64,000 nucleotides of DNA, taken from the NCBI GenBank assembly GCA_012103475.1, contig WLWS01000007.1, forward strand, positions 1 through 64,000, given 5' to 3'. Below the pieces are notes generated by a model that was not told the origin of the DNA, searched no databases, and saw only the letters and a program-made list of their open reading frames with translations. Position numbers and translations under genes: made by a program. This DNA comes from Gammaproteobacteria bacterium (lineage in GTDB: Bacteria; Pseudomonadota; Gammaproteobacteria; Eutrophobiales; Eutrophobiaceae). Positions 47,544 through 56,334 of this stretch are shown here, one piece after another (the stretch's first letter is position 1; the number at the start of each line of letters is the position of its first letter).

Positions 47544-48341
47544 ATGAAACACAATCCACTATCCGATTTCCTGTATCAGCTTTTCGCTTTGTTTGTGTCT
47601 TTCATTATTGTTCATGCCGTGTATGTGACCGTCGTCCGGCCGAATGCCGATGCACTTCTTGAAGCACAGCAGATTCAACAGGACGCCGGGGAAAACTATG
47701 AAGTTAAGCGTTCAATATTTATCGTCGTAAAAGACTTCGAACAGGAAGCCTGTTTCGTATTGGCACTGTGGGTATTCGCGATTATGGGCCTGAAAGCAAA
47801 ACTGGTTATGGATGAGAGACGGTTGTTGTCGCGATCCCTGCTGGAAGTGACTCCCGGTACCAGTATATTACCTGAAGACGCGCGGCAGTATTCGCGACCA
47901 CTTCAAACTTTGCCTGACGATGAGCAGGAATATCTGCTGCCAAGAACCTTAATGTCGGCACTTCAGCGCTTCGGCTCAACCCGGAACATTCAGGATGTTG
48001 CCTCTGCTGTAAAAGAAGTCTGTGAAACCGAATCTGACCGTCTCGATTCTGAACTCTCCATGATTCGATACATTATCTGGGCAATTCCATCAATCGGATT
48101 TATCGGTACCGTGCGAGGTATTGGCGAGGCGCTGGGTCAGGCACATAAAGCAGTGGAAGGCGATATTGTCGGTGTGACGGTCAGTCTTGGCGTTGCTTTC
48201 AACTCTACTTTTATTGCACTGATAATCAGTATTTTTATCATGTTCCTGATGCATCAGTTGCAACTGATGCAGGAAAGACATGTGCTCGACACACAAAATT
48301 ACTGCGATATAAATCTATTGCGTCACTTGCAGGTGCGATAG
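47544..48341 (+). CDS. MotA/TolQ/ExbB-like proton channel protein
   Basis: This 265-residue inner-membrane protein has four predicted helices (about 12-30, 70-90, 172-195 and 210-236). The last two and the loop between them match the MotA/TolQ/ExbB domain: SMIRYIIWAIPSIGFIGTVR, then GIGEALGQAHKAVEGDIVGV and VSLGVAFNSTFIALIISIF, with the small-residue-rich and Thr/Ser-bearing helices that line the proton path. ExbB-type subunits couple proton flow to motion of a partner that bears a single helix with a conserved Asp. The two vWA proteins downstream have that helix type. Confidence 0.82.
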   Translation: MKHNPLSDFLYQLFALFVSFIIVHAVYVTVVRPNADALLEAQQIQQDAGENYEVKRSIFIVVKDFEQEACFVLALWVFAIMGLKAKLVMDERRLLSRSLLEVTPGTSILPEDARQYSRPLQTLPDDEQEYLLPRTLMSALQRFGSTRNIQDVASAVKEVCETESDRLDSELSMIRYIIWAIPSIGFIGTVRGIGEALGQAHKAVEGDIVGVTVSLGVAFNSTFIALIISIFIMFLMHQLQLMQERHVLDTQNYCDINLLRHLQVR

Positions 48342-48343
48342 CT

Positions 48344-49660
48344 ATGGTCACATCCGTTATTGAATTGAACGACAGCGAAGTCCGTCTGGGAAATAATGGG
48401 TCCATCAAACTCAGAAGTCCCGGTTATGCTTTCGTCAATGATGACGGTATTCAGATTGGCGAAGCGGCAGCAAGTCAGGCACGACTTCAGCCCAGAGCCG
48501 CCAACAATCGATTCTGGAAAAACCTGAATCAGGAAAAACTACAGTTCAATTCAGCCAAAGCAAGACACAATGCCGATCTTGCCTTTGCTCATTTACTTGA
48601 TATTCATCACCAGTCCGGAAAACCGGAGAAGGTGATCTTTGCAGTACCAGCGTCCTTCAACAATGAACAACTCGCGCTGTTACTCGGCCTGGTTGAAGCG
48701 AGTCCGATGACGGCTGTTGGTCTGGTCGATAGTGCTATTGCTGCATGCGCCGGAGTACTTGGCCCGGGTAATTTTCAGCATCTGGACATTCAACTTCATC
48801 AAAGCGTCCTGACCCGAATCGATGTCGATGAAAACGTCAGGCGAGAATCTGTTCAAATAATCGATAATGCCGGCCTTGCCAATATATTTGATCTGAGCGC
48901 ACATCTTATTGCTGATCAATTTATAAAAGAGTCTCGTTTCGATCCTCAGCATCATCCGGAAACAGAACAGGCTTTATATAATCAGATTCCAGCCTGCATG
49001 AATTCTCTTTTGACGCATTCGGAGGTTGCACTCGAGGTGCAGTATCAGCAATCGCTTTATCAGGCAAAACTGCCGGCAGAACTTCTGCATTCAAAACTGG
49101 CACCTCTCTATGAAACGATTACCGGCAATATCGATGGTGAGAGAGATTGCATAATCAGTCATAAATTGAACCGACTCCCGGGTTTCAGATCTCTGCTTGA
49201 ACATACAGAAGTACTTGAAGAGAACAGCGTTTTGCACGGTTGTTATCTTTACGAAACTGAAATCTGCGAAAACGAATCCGGTTTGAATTTTGTCACCAGT
49301 CTATCTGCCTCAAGTGAGCCTCTTATTATTGCAAAAACTGAACAACTGGAGGACTCGGACCCTACCCTGCTTAACAACAAACAGTCGATCACACATATTC
49401 TCCATGAACACCACGCCCTGCCCCTTGGCAGCAATGCCCTATACCTGAGCGCCAGTGGTAATATAAGTGTCAGCAAAAGTCAGGAAAGCCACTGCAAGAT
49501 TGAGAGTGTTAACGGTGCGATAGAGTTAACAACACTTGGAGATTTGACAGTGTTCGTAAATGGTAGCCAGGTGCAACAGTCTCTCGCAGTGTCTGCCGGC
49601 GATATCGTCAGTTTTGCCGGCTCGAAAACGGAGTATGTTCTTATCCATGTAAGCGGTTAA
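48344..49660 (+). CDS. Actin/Hsp70-like protein with an FHA-like tail
   Basis: This 438-residue cytoplasmic protein resembles the actin/Hsp70 fold: MVTSVIELNDSEVRLGNNG at the phosphate-1 position and FAVPASFNNEQLALLLGLVE with AVGLVDSAIAACAG around the second subdomain. The phosphate-1 loop lacks the usual DxGT, so nucleotide binding is uncertain. The C-terminal ~60 residues (SHCKIESVNGAIELTTLG, TVFVNGSQVQQSLAVSAGDI) look like an FHA-type beta-sandwich, suggesting a peptide or phospho-threonine contact. It starts 2 bases after the channel gene. Confidence 0.7.
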   Translation: MVTSVIELNDSEVRLGNNGSIKLRSPGYAFVNDDGIQIGEAAASQARLQPRAANNRFWKNLNQEKLQFNSAKARHNADLAFAHLLDIHHQSGKPEKVIFAVPASFNNEQLALLLGLVEASPMTAVGLVDSAIAACAGVLGPGNFQHLDIQLHQSVLTRIDVDENVRRESVQIIDNAGLANIFDLSAHLIADQFIKESRFDPQHHPETEQALYNQIPACMNSLLTHSEVALEVQYQQSLYQAKLPAELLHSKLAPLYETITGNIDGERDCIISHKLNRLPGFRSLLEHTEVLEENSVLHGCYLYETEICENESGLNFVTSLSASSEPLIIAKTEQLEDSDPTLLNNKQSITHILHEHHALPLGSNALYLSASGNISVSKSQESHCKIESVNGAIELTTLGDLTVFVNGSQVQQSLAVSAGDIVSFAGSKTEYVLIHVSG

Positions 49661-49661
49661 T

Positions 49662-50750
49662 ATGGCAACCAGTCGACGTAAACTTTCCGCTTTCAGTCTC
49701 TCCTTTCTCGATATTATGTCCTGTGGTTTTGGAGCCGCAGTTCTTCTGTTTCTCATTATTAAGCACAACGTTGATACGACTGAACCAATACCAGTTGTGC
49801 AAACCGATATGGCCTCGGAAGTTCAGTTACTTGAAGAGGAGGTTCTGGAAGGGAAAAAGAATCTCGTACGTATTCGTAATACGCTTTCTGATATTGATGA
49901 AAAACTGGCTATCGCTCAGGGTCTGGCCCGACGCATCATGGAAGAAATCGCCTTAACCGAAGGCTTGACTGATGAGCTGGTGCTGGATGGCAGAGATGGA
50001 AAATTGAATAAACTGAAAGCGGACATCAAGCGACTGGAAACGGAGAAACAGCAATTACTAAAGGAACTCAACAAGACTGGAGAAGATTCCCGAAAATACG
50101 CGGGTGATGGAAACCGCGCCTATGTTACTGGCCTGCGTATGGGTGGCCGGCACATACTTATATTGCTCGACACATCAGGTAGCATGCTCGACAACACAAT
50201 AGTTAATATTATTCGTCGGCGAAACATGCGTGATGAGCGCAAACGAACCGCACCTAAATGGATTAATGCTCTGGAGACCGTCGACTGGCTTAGCGCGAAA
50301 TTCCCGAATAATAGTGAGTATCAGATTTATACATTTAACACCGAGGTCAAAGCAGCGGTTCCCGACAGTAAAGGTAAATGGATGAAAGCAAATAACAAGC
50401 TTCAGTTTGATCAGGCGATTAAAAACCTGAAAGATATAGTGCCCGAAAGAGGTACCAATCTGGAGAAAGCCTTCTCTTCTATCAGCCAGTTACGTCCGCT
50501 ACCGGACAATATCTACCTGATTACAGACGGTTTACCGACAAAGGGCTCTAAAAACGTACGCGGCGCAACTATTTCAGGTCAACAGCGTCTAAAATTGTTT
50601 CAGGATGCCGTAAAAACCCTGCCTCGTAGTGTTCCGGTAAATGTCATTCTGGCACCGATGGAGGGAGACCCGGAGGCAGCCAACGCATTCTGGAAGCTTG
50701 CACAGATGACAAACGGTTCATATATGAGTCCCTCAGAGGATTGGCCTTGA
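49662..50750 (+). CDS. Membrane-anchored von Willebrand factor A protein (first)
   Basis: This 362-residue protein begins with FSLSFLDIMSCGFGAAVLLFLII, a single helix with Asp17 resembling the helix of ExbD/TolR. A coiled coil (about residues 45-145) leads to a vWA domain with the MIDAS motif LLDTSGSML (Asp170) and a later Thr/Asp set (ERGTNLEKAFSSI, YLITDGLPTKG). Metal-dependent vWA domains bind partner proteins or ligands. It starts one base after the actin-like gene; the second vWA gene overlaps its stop. It probably forms the moving or binding arm of the channel. Confidence 0.85.
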   Translation: MATSRRKLSAFSLSFLDIMSCGFGAAVLLFLIIKHNVDTTEPIPVVQTDMASEVQLLEEEVLEGKKNLVRIRNTLSDIDEKLAIAQGLARRIMEEIALTEGLTDELVLDGRDGKLNKLKADIKRLETEKQQLLKELNKTGEDSRKYAGDGNRAYVTGLRMGGRHILILLDTSGSMLDNTIVNIIRRRNMRDERKRTAPKWINALETVDWLSAKFPNNSEYQIYTFNTEVKAAVPDSKGKWMKANNKLQFDQAIKNLKDIVPERGTNLEKAFSSISQLRPLPDNIYLITDGLPTKGSKNVRGATISGQQRLKLFQDAVKTLPRSVPVNVILAPMEGDPEAANAFWKLAQMTNGSYMSPSEDWP

Positions 50751-51736
50751 GAAAAAAAGACCGCGATAGTGACGCCATAAACCTGTCCTTTCTGGACGTT
50801 ATCACCTGTGGTTTTGGTGCGATTATTTTGTTACTGATGATCGCCAGACCCGGTGATCCGCCTATTCTGGAGACCAGCGACATTTCACTTCAGGGAGTAG
50901 TCCGGGACCTGCAGACTCAGCTGTTTGAAATTCGCGGTGAGACCAGTATTTTAAATCGGGACCTGAATGCCAAGCATGAGCAAATATCCGTCTGGGACGA
51001 GAAAATTGCGCGCCTGCAGTCTGAATTGAAATATACCAAAACCCGATATGAAGACCTGACACAGGATTCTTCAGTGAACGCTATCATCACCGGTGAACTT
51101 GCCCTGGCGCTGCAGTCGATGACTGCGGAAATGCAAAGACTGCTTGCACAGAAAAATGACATTAACACGAGTCTGGTTGGCGGTATTCCGGTAGATAGCG
51201 AATACATAATTTTTATAATCGACACCTCCGGCAGTATGGTAAATGCCAACTGGGACAAAATGATAAACCAGCTGGTGGCGACGCTTGACGTCTACCCAAA
51301 GGTGAAAGGTATTCAGATAATGAGTGACATGGGCGCCTACATGGTTTCTCAATACAGAAAAAAGTGGATCCCCGACACCAGAGGCAGACGCAATGCCATG
51401 ATCAGGCAATTACGAAGCTGGAATACATTCAGCAACAGTAGCCCGGTCGAAGGCATAACCAGAGCAATCAGAGATTTTTACGATCCGAAAAAGAAAATCA
51501 GTATTTATGTTATGGGCGATGAATTTACCGGGCGTTCTGTAAAAGAAGTTGTCAATGTTGTAGATCGTCTGAATCCAAAAGATGCCAGCGGTAAAACCCG
51601 GGTTCGTATACACGGAGTCGGTTTTCCGGTACCGATAACCGCGCCGGAGCACTTTCAGATCACCAGGAAACGCTTTGCTACGCTAATGCGCGAGCTAACG
51701 CAGAAAAATGGTGGTACATTTGTCGCTCTGAACTAG
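50747..51736 (+). CDS. Membrane-anchored von Willebrand factor A protein (second)
   Basis: I chose the TTG at 50747 (329 residues) because AGAGGA ends six bases before it, its start overlaps the previous TGA, and Asp17 then falls in the same register as in the first vWA protein. The N-terminal helix is INLSFLDVITCGFGAIILLLM. A coiled coil follows, then a vWA domain with FIIDTSGSMV (Asp159) and IYVMGDEFTGRSV. It is a paralogue of the first vWA gene in the anchor but divergent in the rest, suggesting a heteromeric pair in one complex. Confidence 0.85.
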   Translation: MRKKDRDSDAINLSFLDVITCGFGAIILLLMIARPGDPPILETSDISLQGVVRDLQTQLFEIRGETSILNRDLNAKHEQISVWDEKIARLQSELKYTKTRYEDLTQDSSVNAIITGELALALQSMTAEMQRLLAQKNDINTSLVGGIPVDSEYIIFIIDTSGSMVNANWDKMINQLVATLDVYPKVKGIQIMSDMGAYMVSQYRKKWIPDTRGRRNAMIRQLRSWNTFSNSSPVEGITRAIRDFYDPKKKISIYVMGDEFTGRSVKEVVNVVDRLNPKDASGKTRVRIHGVGFPVPITAPEHFQITRKRFATLMRELTQKNGGTFVALN

Positions 51737-51750
51737 TTCGGAACCTGGTA

Positions 51751-51756
51751 TATAAT
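51751..51756 (+). promoter_or_regulatory. Possible internal -10 box
   Basis: TATAAT lies in the 41-base gap before the first downstream lipoprotein gene. It matches the sigma-70 -10 consensus exactly. No clear -35 was found, so this is at best a weak internal promoter. Confidence 0.25.
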
Positions 51757-51777
51757 GCAAGAGTAGAAGGAAGAAAA

Positions 51778-52410
51778 ATGAAAAAGCCAAGCAAATTGTA
51801 TTTTGAAAAAAGCAAATTAATTCTCAGTCTCGCTTTTCTGCTGTCTCTTTCTGCCTGCAATCAATCGCTGACTATGGAAGCGAAAACTGACGTCCCGACA
51901 CCACTTGCAGTGAAACTACCTCTGTCTATCGGCGTTCACTATGACGAAAATTTTCGCAATTATACGTATGAGGAAAACTCCGAAGACCGGCAAAACTGGG
52001 CTATCAAAAGTGGTACCTCACAGGTGGATTTATTTGAGCGTGTACTACCGTCCATGTTTCAGGATATCTCTCATATAGAGGATATATCCGGTACGCTGAT
52101 TACCGATGTAGATGGCGTAATCGTTCCTGAAGTCGAGGAAATGCAGTTTGCCCTGCCTAACGAAACAAAGTCTGATCTTTATGAAGTCTGGATAAAATAC
52201 AAAGTCAAACTACTCGATAAGAATGGCGATCTTGTCGCTGACTGGCCGGTAACCGGCTATGGAAAATCGTCAACCGAGTTTCTGAAAAGCCGCGATAAGG
52301 GTTTACAGGCTGCAATCAATTCTGCGTTTCGAGATGCAGGCGCACGTTTTGCCTTAACTTTTTCAAAAATCCCGGCAGTTTGTCAGAGCGGTGCAACCGG
52401 TATCTGCTGA
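51778..52410 (+). CDS. Lipoprotein of the vWA/ExbB-like system (first)
   Basis: This 210-residue predicted lipoprotein has lipobox LSAC (Cys27) after a hydrophobic signal. The mature part has strands with VKLPLSIGVHYDENFRNYTY, VDLFERVLPSMFQDI and YEVWIKYKVKLLDKNGDLVADWPVTGYG, followed by a helix (GLQAAINSAFRDAGARFAL). This strand-helix layout resembles outer-membrane auxiliary lipoproteins, but no family is certain. A good AAGGAAG ribosome site lies before the ATG. It starts 41 bases after the second vWA gene and closes the cluster with the next two genes. Confidence 0.72.
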   Translation: MKKPSKLYFEKSKLILSLAFLLSLSACNQSLTMEAKTDVPTPLAVKLPLSIGVHYDENFRNYTYEENSEDRQNWAIKSGTSQVDLFERVLPSMFQDISHIEDISGTLITDVDGVIVPEVEEMQFALPNETKSDLYEVWIKYKVKLLDKNGDLVADWPVTGYGKSSTEFLKSRDKGLQAAINSAFRDAGARFALTFSKIPAVCQSGATGIC

Positions 52411-52412
52411 TT

Positions 52413-53084
52413 ATGCACGAGCAGATTCAAACATTGGGCAGACAACTCACGCTTCTGGGTGTGTTAGTTTTACTATCAGCCTGTAATAGTAAAACCAGAA
52501 TCGACGAATACCGTCAAAACCCGACGGCGATCATGAACTCTGAAGATAGCGTCGTTATACTTGGTCGCCGACATAGTAGCGGTCACGAAACTGAAATTGA
52601 TTTTGTCTCTTGCGTTGGTGACTCACTGGCCAGTGGAGAATCAGGATTACAGGTGATTCCTGAGAAACAATTTGTTGATGCAATGTACCCCTACTTTGAA
52701 ACCAGCACGGCTCCCATGGATGTCAAGAACCTGGACAGACTGGTACAGAACCCGGCTATTGCCGAAAAATTTGCTGACTTTCGACTCCGTTATTTTATCT
52801 GGATCGATGGCTCTACAGAAACCACTGACAAAAAAGGCTCAATATCCTGCGCGGTAGGTCCGGGCGGAGGCGGCTGCTTCGGCTTTGCAACCTGGGATGA
52901 CGAAGCGAATTATGAGGCCAGTATCTGGGATTTTGAAAATCTGAAACTTTCCGGAAAAATCAGTGCTGAAACAACCGGTACTTCCTATCTGCCAGCAATT
53001 ATAGTACCCATCCCTATGCTTGCCAGAGTACAGTCAGGCGCCTGTAAAAGTATGGCTGCCCAGATTAAATCATTTCTGAACTGA
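52413..53084 (+). CDS. Lipoprotein of the vWA/ExbB-like system (second)
   Basis: I chose the ATG at 52413 (223 residues) since it gives a proper signal (LTLLGVLVLLSAC, Cys24); the open frame also reaches 52380 inside the previous gene. The mature part includes SVVILGRRHSSGHETEIDF, FRLRYFIWIDGSTETTD and a cysteine/glycine-rich loop SCAVGPGGGGCFGFATWDDE. No named family is recognised. It starts 2 bases after the first lipoprotein stop. The repeated cysteines could form a disulfide in the periplasm. Confidence 0.7.
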   Translation: MHEQIQTLGRQLTLLGVLVLLSACNSKTRIDEYRQNPTAIMNSEDSVVILGRRHSSGHETEIDFVSCVGDSLASGESGLQVIPEKQFVDAMYPYFETSTAPMDVKNLDRLVQNPAIAEKFADFRLRYFIWIDGSTETTDKKGSISCAVGPGGGGCFGFATWDDEANYEASIWDFENLKLSGKISAETTGTSYLPAIIVPIPMLARVQSGACKSMAAQIKSFLN

Positions 53085-53107
53085 AACCGAAGCTGATCCG
53101 GTTTCAG
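53081..53107 (+). other. Intercistronic hairpin
   Basis: CTGAAACCG (53081-53089) and CGGTTTCAG (53099-53107) form a perfect 9-bp stem with a 9-base loop. It begins within the stop codon region of the second lipoprotein gene and lies 20 bases before the M48 protease start. There is no T-run, so it is more likely an mRNA-stability or processing hairpin, or a weak attenuator, than a strong terminator. Confidence 0.45.
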
Positions 53108-53127
53108 CACTACAGAGGAATATAAAT

Positions 53128-53820
53128 ATGTATCGATCAGGAATCATTTTCTTTATTTGCTGCTTACTTTCATTCCCTGCAACATCTGCCGGAAGAAATC
53201 AGGGTCCGCATGTCTGGAGAATAAAGGATCTTGTCGGAGCACCGATAGACGTAATCAAGTTACGCGACGAACGAGAGCGCGTGATTGGTACAGTCGAGAC
53301 GAAACAAATGTTGCTGGTTTACTCGGCCTACGTAGCCATGCAGAAAGCATCTGAATTATACGCAGAACTGTTTATATTAAGCGGCGATGATCCGAATGCC
53401 TTTGCAACCAGGGGCAAGCTGCGGGAAGAAGATGAAGACGAGCAGAATATTATCGGTTTTACTTTCGGTATGTTGAAGATGATCGGTAACGATGTTGACG
53501 CCGCTGCGGCTATCATCGGACATGAGCTGGCTCATTTGAAACTCAATCATATTGAAGAGCGAAAAGAAGCAAATAAAAACTCTGCTTCCACCGCGTTCTC
53601 TGCATCATCGACCAAGTACACTCGTGACAATGAACGGGAATCAGACTATCTGGGTGCCATCTGGGCAGTTGAAGCAGGTTATGATCCGGCCGGTGCTGTT
53701 CGGGTTCATGAAAAACTTTATAAAGTAAATAAGCGCCACGTCGGTTTCAGCGGTTCACATCCATCCAGTATCGAACGCCTGACCATATTGAAATCTCTGG
53801 TGCGCCGACTATCTAAATAA
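53128..53820 (+). CDS. Exported M48-family metalloprotease
   Basis: This 230-residue protease has a signal peptide (IIFFICCLLSFPATSAG). The zinc site is HExxH in IIGHELAHLKLNH, with the third zinc ligand in ERESDYLGAIWAVEAGYDPAG, and a C-terminal SGSHPSSIERLTIL motif. It is the short, periplasmic form of the M48/BepA-like group that helps quality control of envelope proteins. It closes the 13-gene cluster, which fits assembly or turnover of the envelope complex. Its stop overlaps the convergent amidohydrolase by eight bases. Confidence 0.88.
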   Translation: MYRSGIIFFICCLLSFPATSAGRNQGPHVWRIKDLVGAPIDVIKLRDERERVIGTVETKQMLLVYSAYVAMQKASELYAELFILSGDDPNAFATRGKLREEDEDEQNIIGFTFGMLKMIGNDVDAAAAIIGHELAHLKLNHIEERKEANKNSASTAFSASSTKYTRDNERESDYLGAIWAVEAGYDPAGAVRVHEKLYKVNKRHVGFSGSHPSSIERLTILKSLVRRLSK

Positions 53821-55027
53821 TTTTTCCACCCTTCATTACCGTCACAGGCTTGCGTCCTTCAGCGTAGAGCAAGGACAGACCTTCAAGTGGGTTACCGTCA
53901 ATGAACAGCAAATCGGCGAATGCTCCTTCTCTAACACAACCGAGCTGGCCCTTTTGCTGCACGATTTCTGCATTGACTGTCGTGGCAGAATGCAAAATCT
54001 CAAAAGGTGTCTGCGTTTCAGAACGGATTTCCAGTTCACGTAACTGGTGAACGTGCATCTCGCCAAGTAGGTCGGTGCCCAACCCCAGCTTTACGCCGGC
54101 GTTTTTACAAATCTCTATCGCTTCTAAACCTTTTTCAGCGACATCCCCTAGTTTGTCCAGAGTAGTCTGAGGAGCACCTAGATCCTTACCATAACGCTTT
54201 ACTGCATCATAAGTAACCAGCGTTGGCACTACAAAAGCTGCATGTTCAGCCACAACTTCAGCGGCATCTTTATCAATTAAGTTGCCATGTTCTATGCTGC
54301 GTACACCCAGTTTCACCGAACGCGAAATTGTCTCCGCGGTGTATGCATGCGCCATAACGTAACTGCGGCGGCGACTCGCCTCGTCGACGGCGGCAAGAAT
54401 TTCTTCTTCTGAAAACTGCAGCATCCAGATTGGATCGGTGGGTGATGAAATACCTCCGGATACCATCAGTTTTATCTGGTGCGCGCCCTGCCTCAAAGTT
54501 TCACGTACGGCTTTGCGTAAAGCCTCAACACCATCCACAACCTCACCCAGATTTCCAACCAGGTTGCTGCAGCCACAGGGCTCCAGATGTTGAGGACGAA
54601 CATCAACATGACCCCCGGTCTGACTGAATGCGCGTCCTGCGTAGAATAGTCGCGGTCCCTGTACAACTCCTTCTTCAATCGAACGCCATAAGCCATAATC
54701 GGCTCCACCAGCGTCACGTACAGTTGTAAACCCGCGTTTAAGTGCGTTTTCCATCAAAGGTCTGGCGCGCTGCGCCAGATAGCTCACCGGTAGAGTCTCC
54801 AATGTCTGCAAATTCACTTCCGTGGCATAGGCATGAAAATGACAGTCAATCAGTCCCGGCATGACAGTCTTACCAGCAAGATCGATTTCTTTATCTACGT
54901 GAGAATCCGGTCGCTCGTCAGTAATAGCTGCGATTCGATCGTTTTCGATCAGAATAAATTTATCAGACTGTAATTCCTGACTATGTCCGTCAAAAATATT
55001 TCCATTTATTAAAAGCAAATTCGTCAT
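53813..55027 (-). CDS. Metal-dependent amidohydrolase (imidazolonepropionase-like)
   Basis: This 404-residue enzyme has the amidohydrolase metal-binding pattern: DCHFHAYATEVN (HxH), KLMVSGGISSPTDPIW (Lys), VMAHAYTAETISRSV, SIEHGNLI and LGLGTDLLGEMHVH. It belongs to the group of COG1228-like imidazolonepropionase/prolidase-related hydrolases, which open cyclic amides or cleave amide bonds. It is the last gene of the minus-strand hyu operon, so it probably opens or cleaves a ring or amide made in that pathway. It lies 9 bases after the permease gene. Confidence 0.88.
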   Translation of the reverse strand: MTNLLLINGNIFDGHSQELQSDKFILIENDRIAAITDERPDSHVDKEIDLAGKTVMPGLIDCHFHAYATEVNLQTLETLPVSYLAQRARPLMENALKRGFTTVRDAGGADYGLWRSIEEGVVQGPRLFYAGRAFSQTGGHVDVRPQHLEPCGCSNLVGNLGEVVDGVEALRKAVRETLRQGAHQIKLMVSGGISSPTDPIWMLQFSEEEILAAVDEASRRRSYVMAHAYTAETISRSVKLGVRSIEHGNLIDKDAAEVVAEHAAFVVPTLVTYDAVKRYGKDLGAPQTTLDKLGDVAEKGLEAIEICKNAGVKLGLGTDLLGEMHVHQLRELEIRSETQTPFEILHSATTVNAEIVQQKGQLGCVREGAFADLLFIDGNPLEGLSLLYAEGRKPVTVMKGGKII

Positions 55028-55036
55028 TTCTCTACC

Positions 55037-56320
55037 TCACTCTTTCCTGCGTATGTGACTCCAGTTCAAACCGCAATATACAAGACTTGCAATTACAATG
55101 GAGTCAATTGTTGCAATCCCGGAAATTGAAAAAACCTGTTCATTAGCCGTATATCCCGCTATTACAGCAAGAAGCCAGGCAATAAATGCTTCCTTGTTAA
55201 ACGCGCTTTCTTCTTCAAGACTTGAAATCTCACAGACACCTTTGCGTAGCAATATGACATTGAGGACATAAATACTGGCAACAGGAGGAATAGCCACGCC
55301 CAGTAAAACGAGAAAGCTAATAAAGTAATTTTCTGAATACATGAAAGCAATGGCGGTACCAATAATACCAATCGTCAATATCAACTGCCATAAATGCGCG
55401 CGCACTAGTATCGTCGACATGGACAAGCCAGATGAATAAAGACAAAGTACGTTACTGCACCAGGAACTGAGCAGCAGTAACAGGAAGGCCGGCACACCAA
55501 TGCCGAGCGTTACCATTATACGAATCAGATCGGATTCTCCGGTAGCGACACTGGGAATGGCGGCAAGAAAAAACACCAACGCCTGCACTATCCAGAGTGC
55601 AATAAACACCGCCCACATAGCGTGCTTTATATTCTTTGCGAAACGACTATAGTCAGGTTGAATCACAACACCGACTATGTAGCCACCGACAACCGAAGAA
55701 ATTGCCGTCGAGTAGTTCAGCACAGGCTCTCCACTGACCTTGTTCCAGGAACCGATATCGTCCCAGGACAGATAGGCTGCGTAAAATAAAAACAGCATCA
55801 TCACCGGAACCAGAAACAGCGAGAGTCGATCAATCCCTTTAAAACCGGAGATTGTGACCCCGGTCATCAGAGTTGAGCCGCTGACAACATAGATCCAAAG
55901 AGGAATACGCAAATCGTAAATATCCTGAATCACCAGATCAGCGGCTTCAGCAAAGACATTGCTGATAACTCCATACCATCCCACCAGTGACAGAGCGATA
56001 ATAAAATTGACAAATTTTGCACCGCTACGACCGAAGGCAAACTCCGTTAACATGTAAGTCGAAAAACGGGTTCTTGCACCAACGTAACTGGTTAGCGCGC
56101 CGAGACTACCAAGAACAAAACAGCCAACCAAAAAAGCGACTGTCGCCCGTTCGAGCCCCAGACTACTACCGATTTGTGAGGCCTGTAAAAAAGCCGGAAT
56201 TCCTATTACCCCACCAACGATAATGGCGCCAATATGAATTCCAGTATAAGTATTTGTTTCCGGTATCTGTACTCGGGAAAAATCATCAGACAGATTCTTC
56301 CCTACCACGTCCTGAGTCAT
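55037..56320 (-). CDS. NCS1-family nucleobase/hydantoin-type permease
   Basis: This 427-residue inner-membrane transporter has about 12 helices. The NCS1 features are visible: an N-terminal TYTGIHIGAIIVGGVIGIPA, GARTRFSTYMLTEFAFGRSG between helices, and VVGGYIVGVVIQPDYSRFAK. NCS1 transporters (CodB, PucI, Mhp1) import nucleobases, allantoin or hydantoins. Its place in an operon with hydantoinase A/B genes makes a hydantoin-like or related cyclic amide the probable substrate. Confidence 0.9.
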   Translation of the reverse strand: MTQDVVGKNLSDDFSRVQIPETNTYTGIHIGAIIVGGVIGIPAFLQASQIGSSLGLERATVAFLVGCFVLGSLGALTSYVGARTRFSTYMLTEFAFGRSGAKFVNFIIALSLVGWYGVISNVFAEAADLVIQDIYDLRIPLWIYVVSGSTLMTGVTISGFKGIDRLSLFLVPVMMLFLFYAAYLSWDDIGSWNKVSGEPVLNYSTAISSVVGGYIVGVVIQPDYSRFAKNIKHAMWAVFIALWIVQALVFFLAAIPSVATGESDLIRIMVTLGIGVPAFLLLLLSSWCSNVLCLYSSGLSMSTILVRAHLWQLILTIGIIGTAIAFMYSENYFISFLVLLGVAIPPVASIYVLNVILLRKGVCEISSLEEESAFNKEAFIAWLLAVIAGYTANEQVFSISGIATIDSIVIASLVYCGLNWSHIRRKE

Positions 56321-56334
56321 GTTTTAATCATGCG

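Noticed and set aside
40127-53820. Zorya-type phage defence because a MotA-like gene is present
   Set aside because: Zorya pairs ZorA with an OmpA-domain ZorB and a helicase or nuclease. None of these is here; the partners are vWA, PEGA and lipoproteins.
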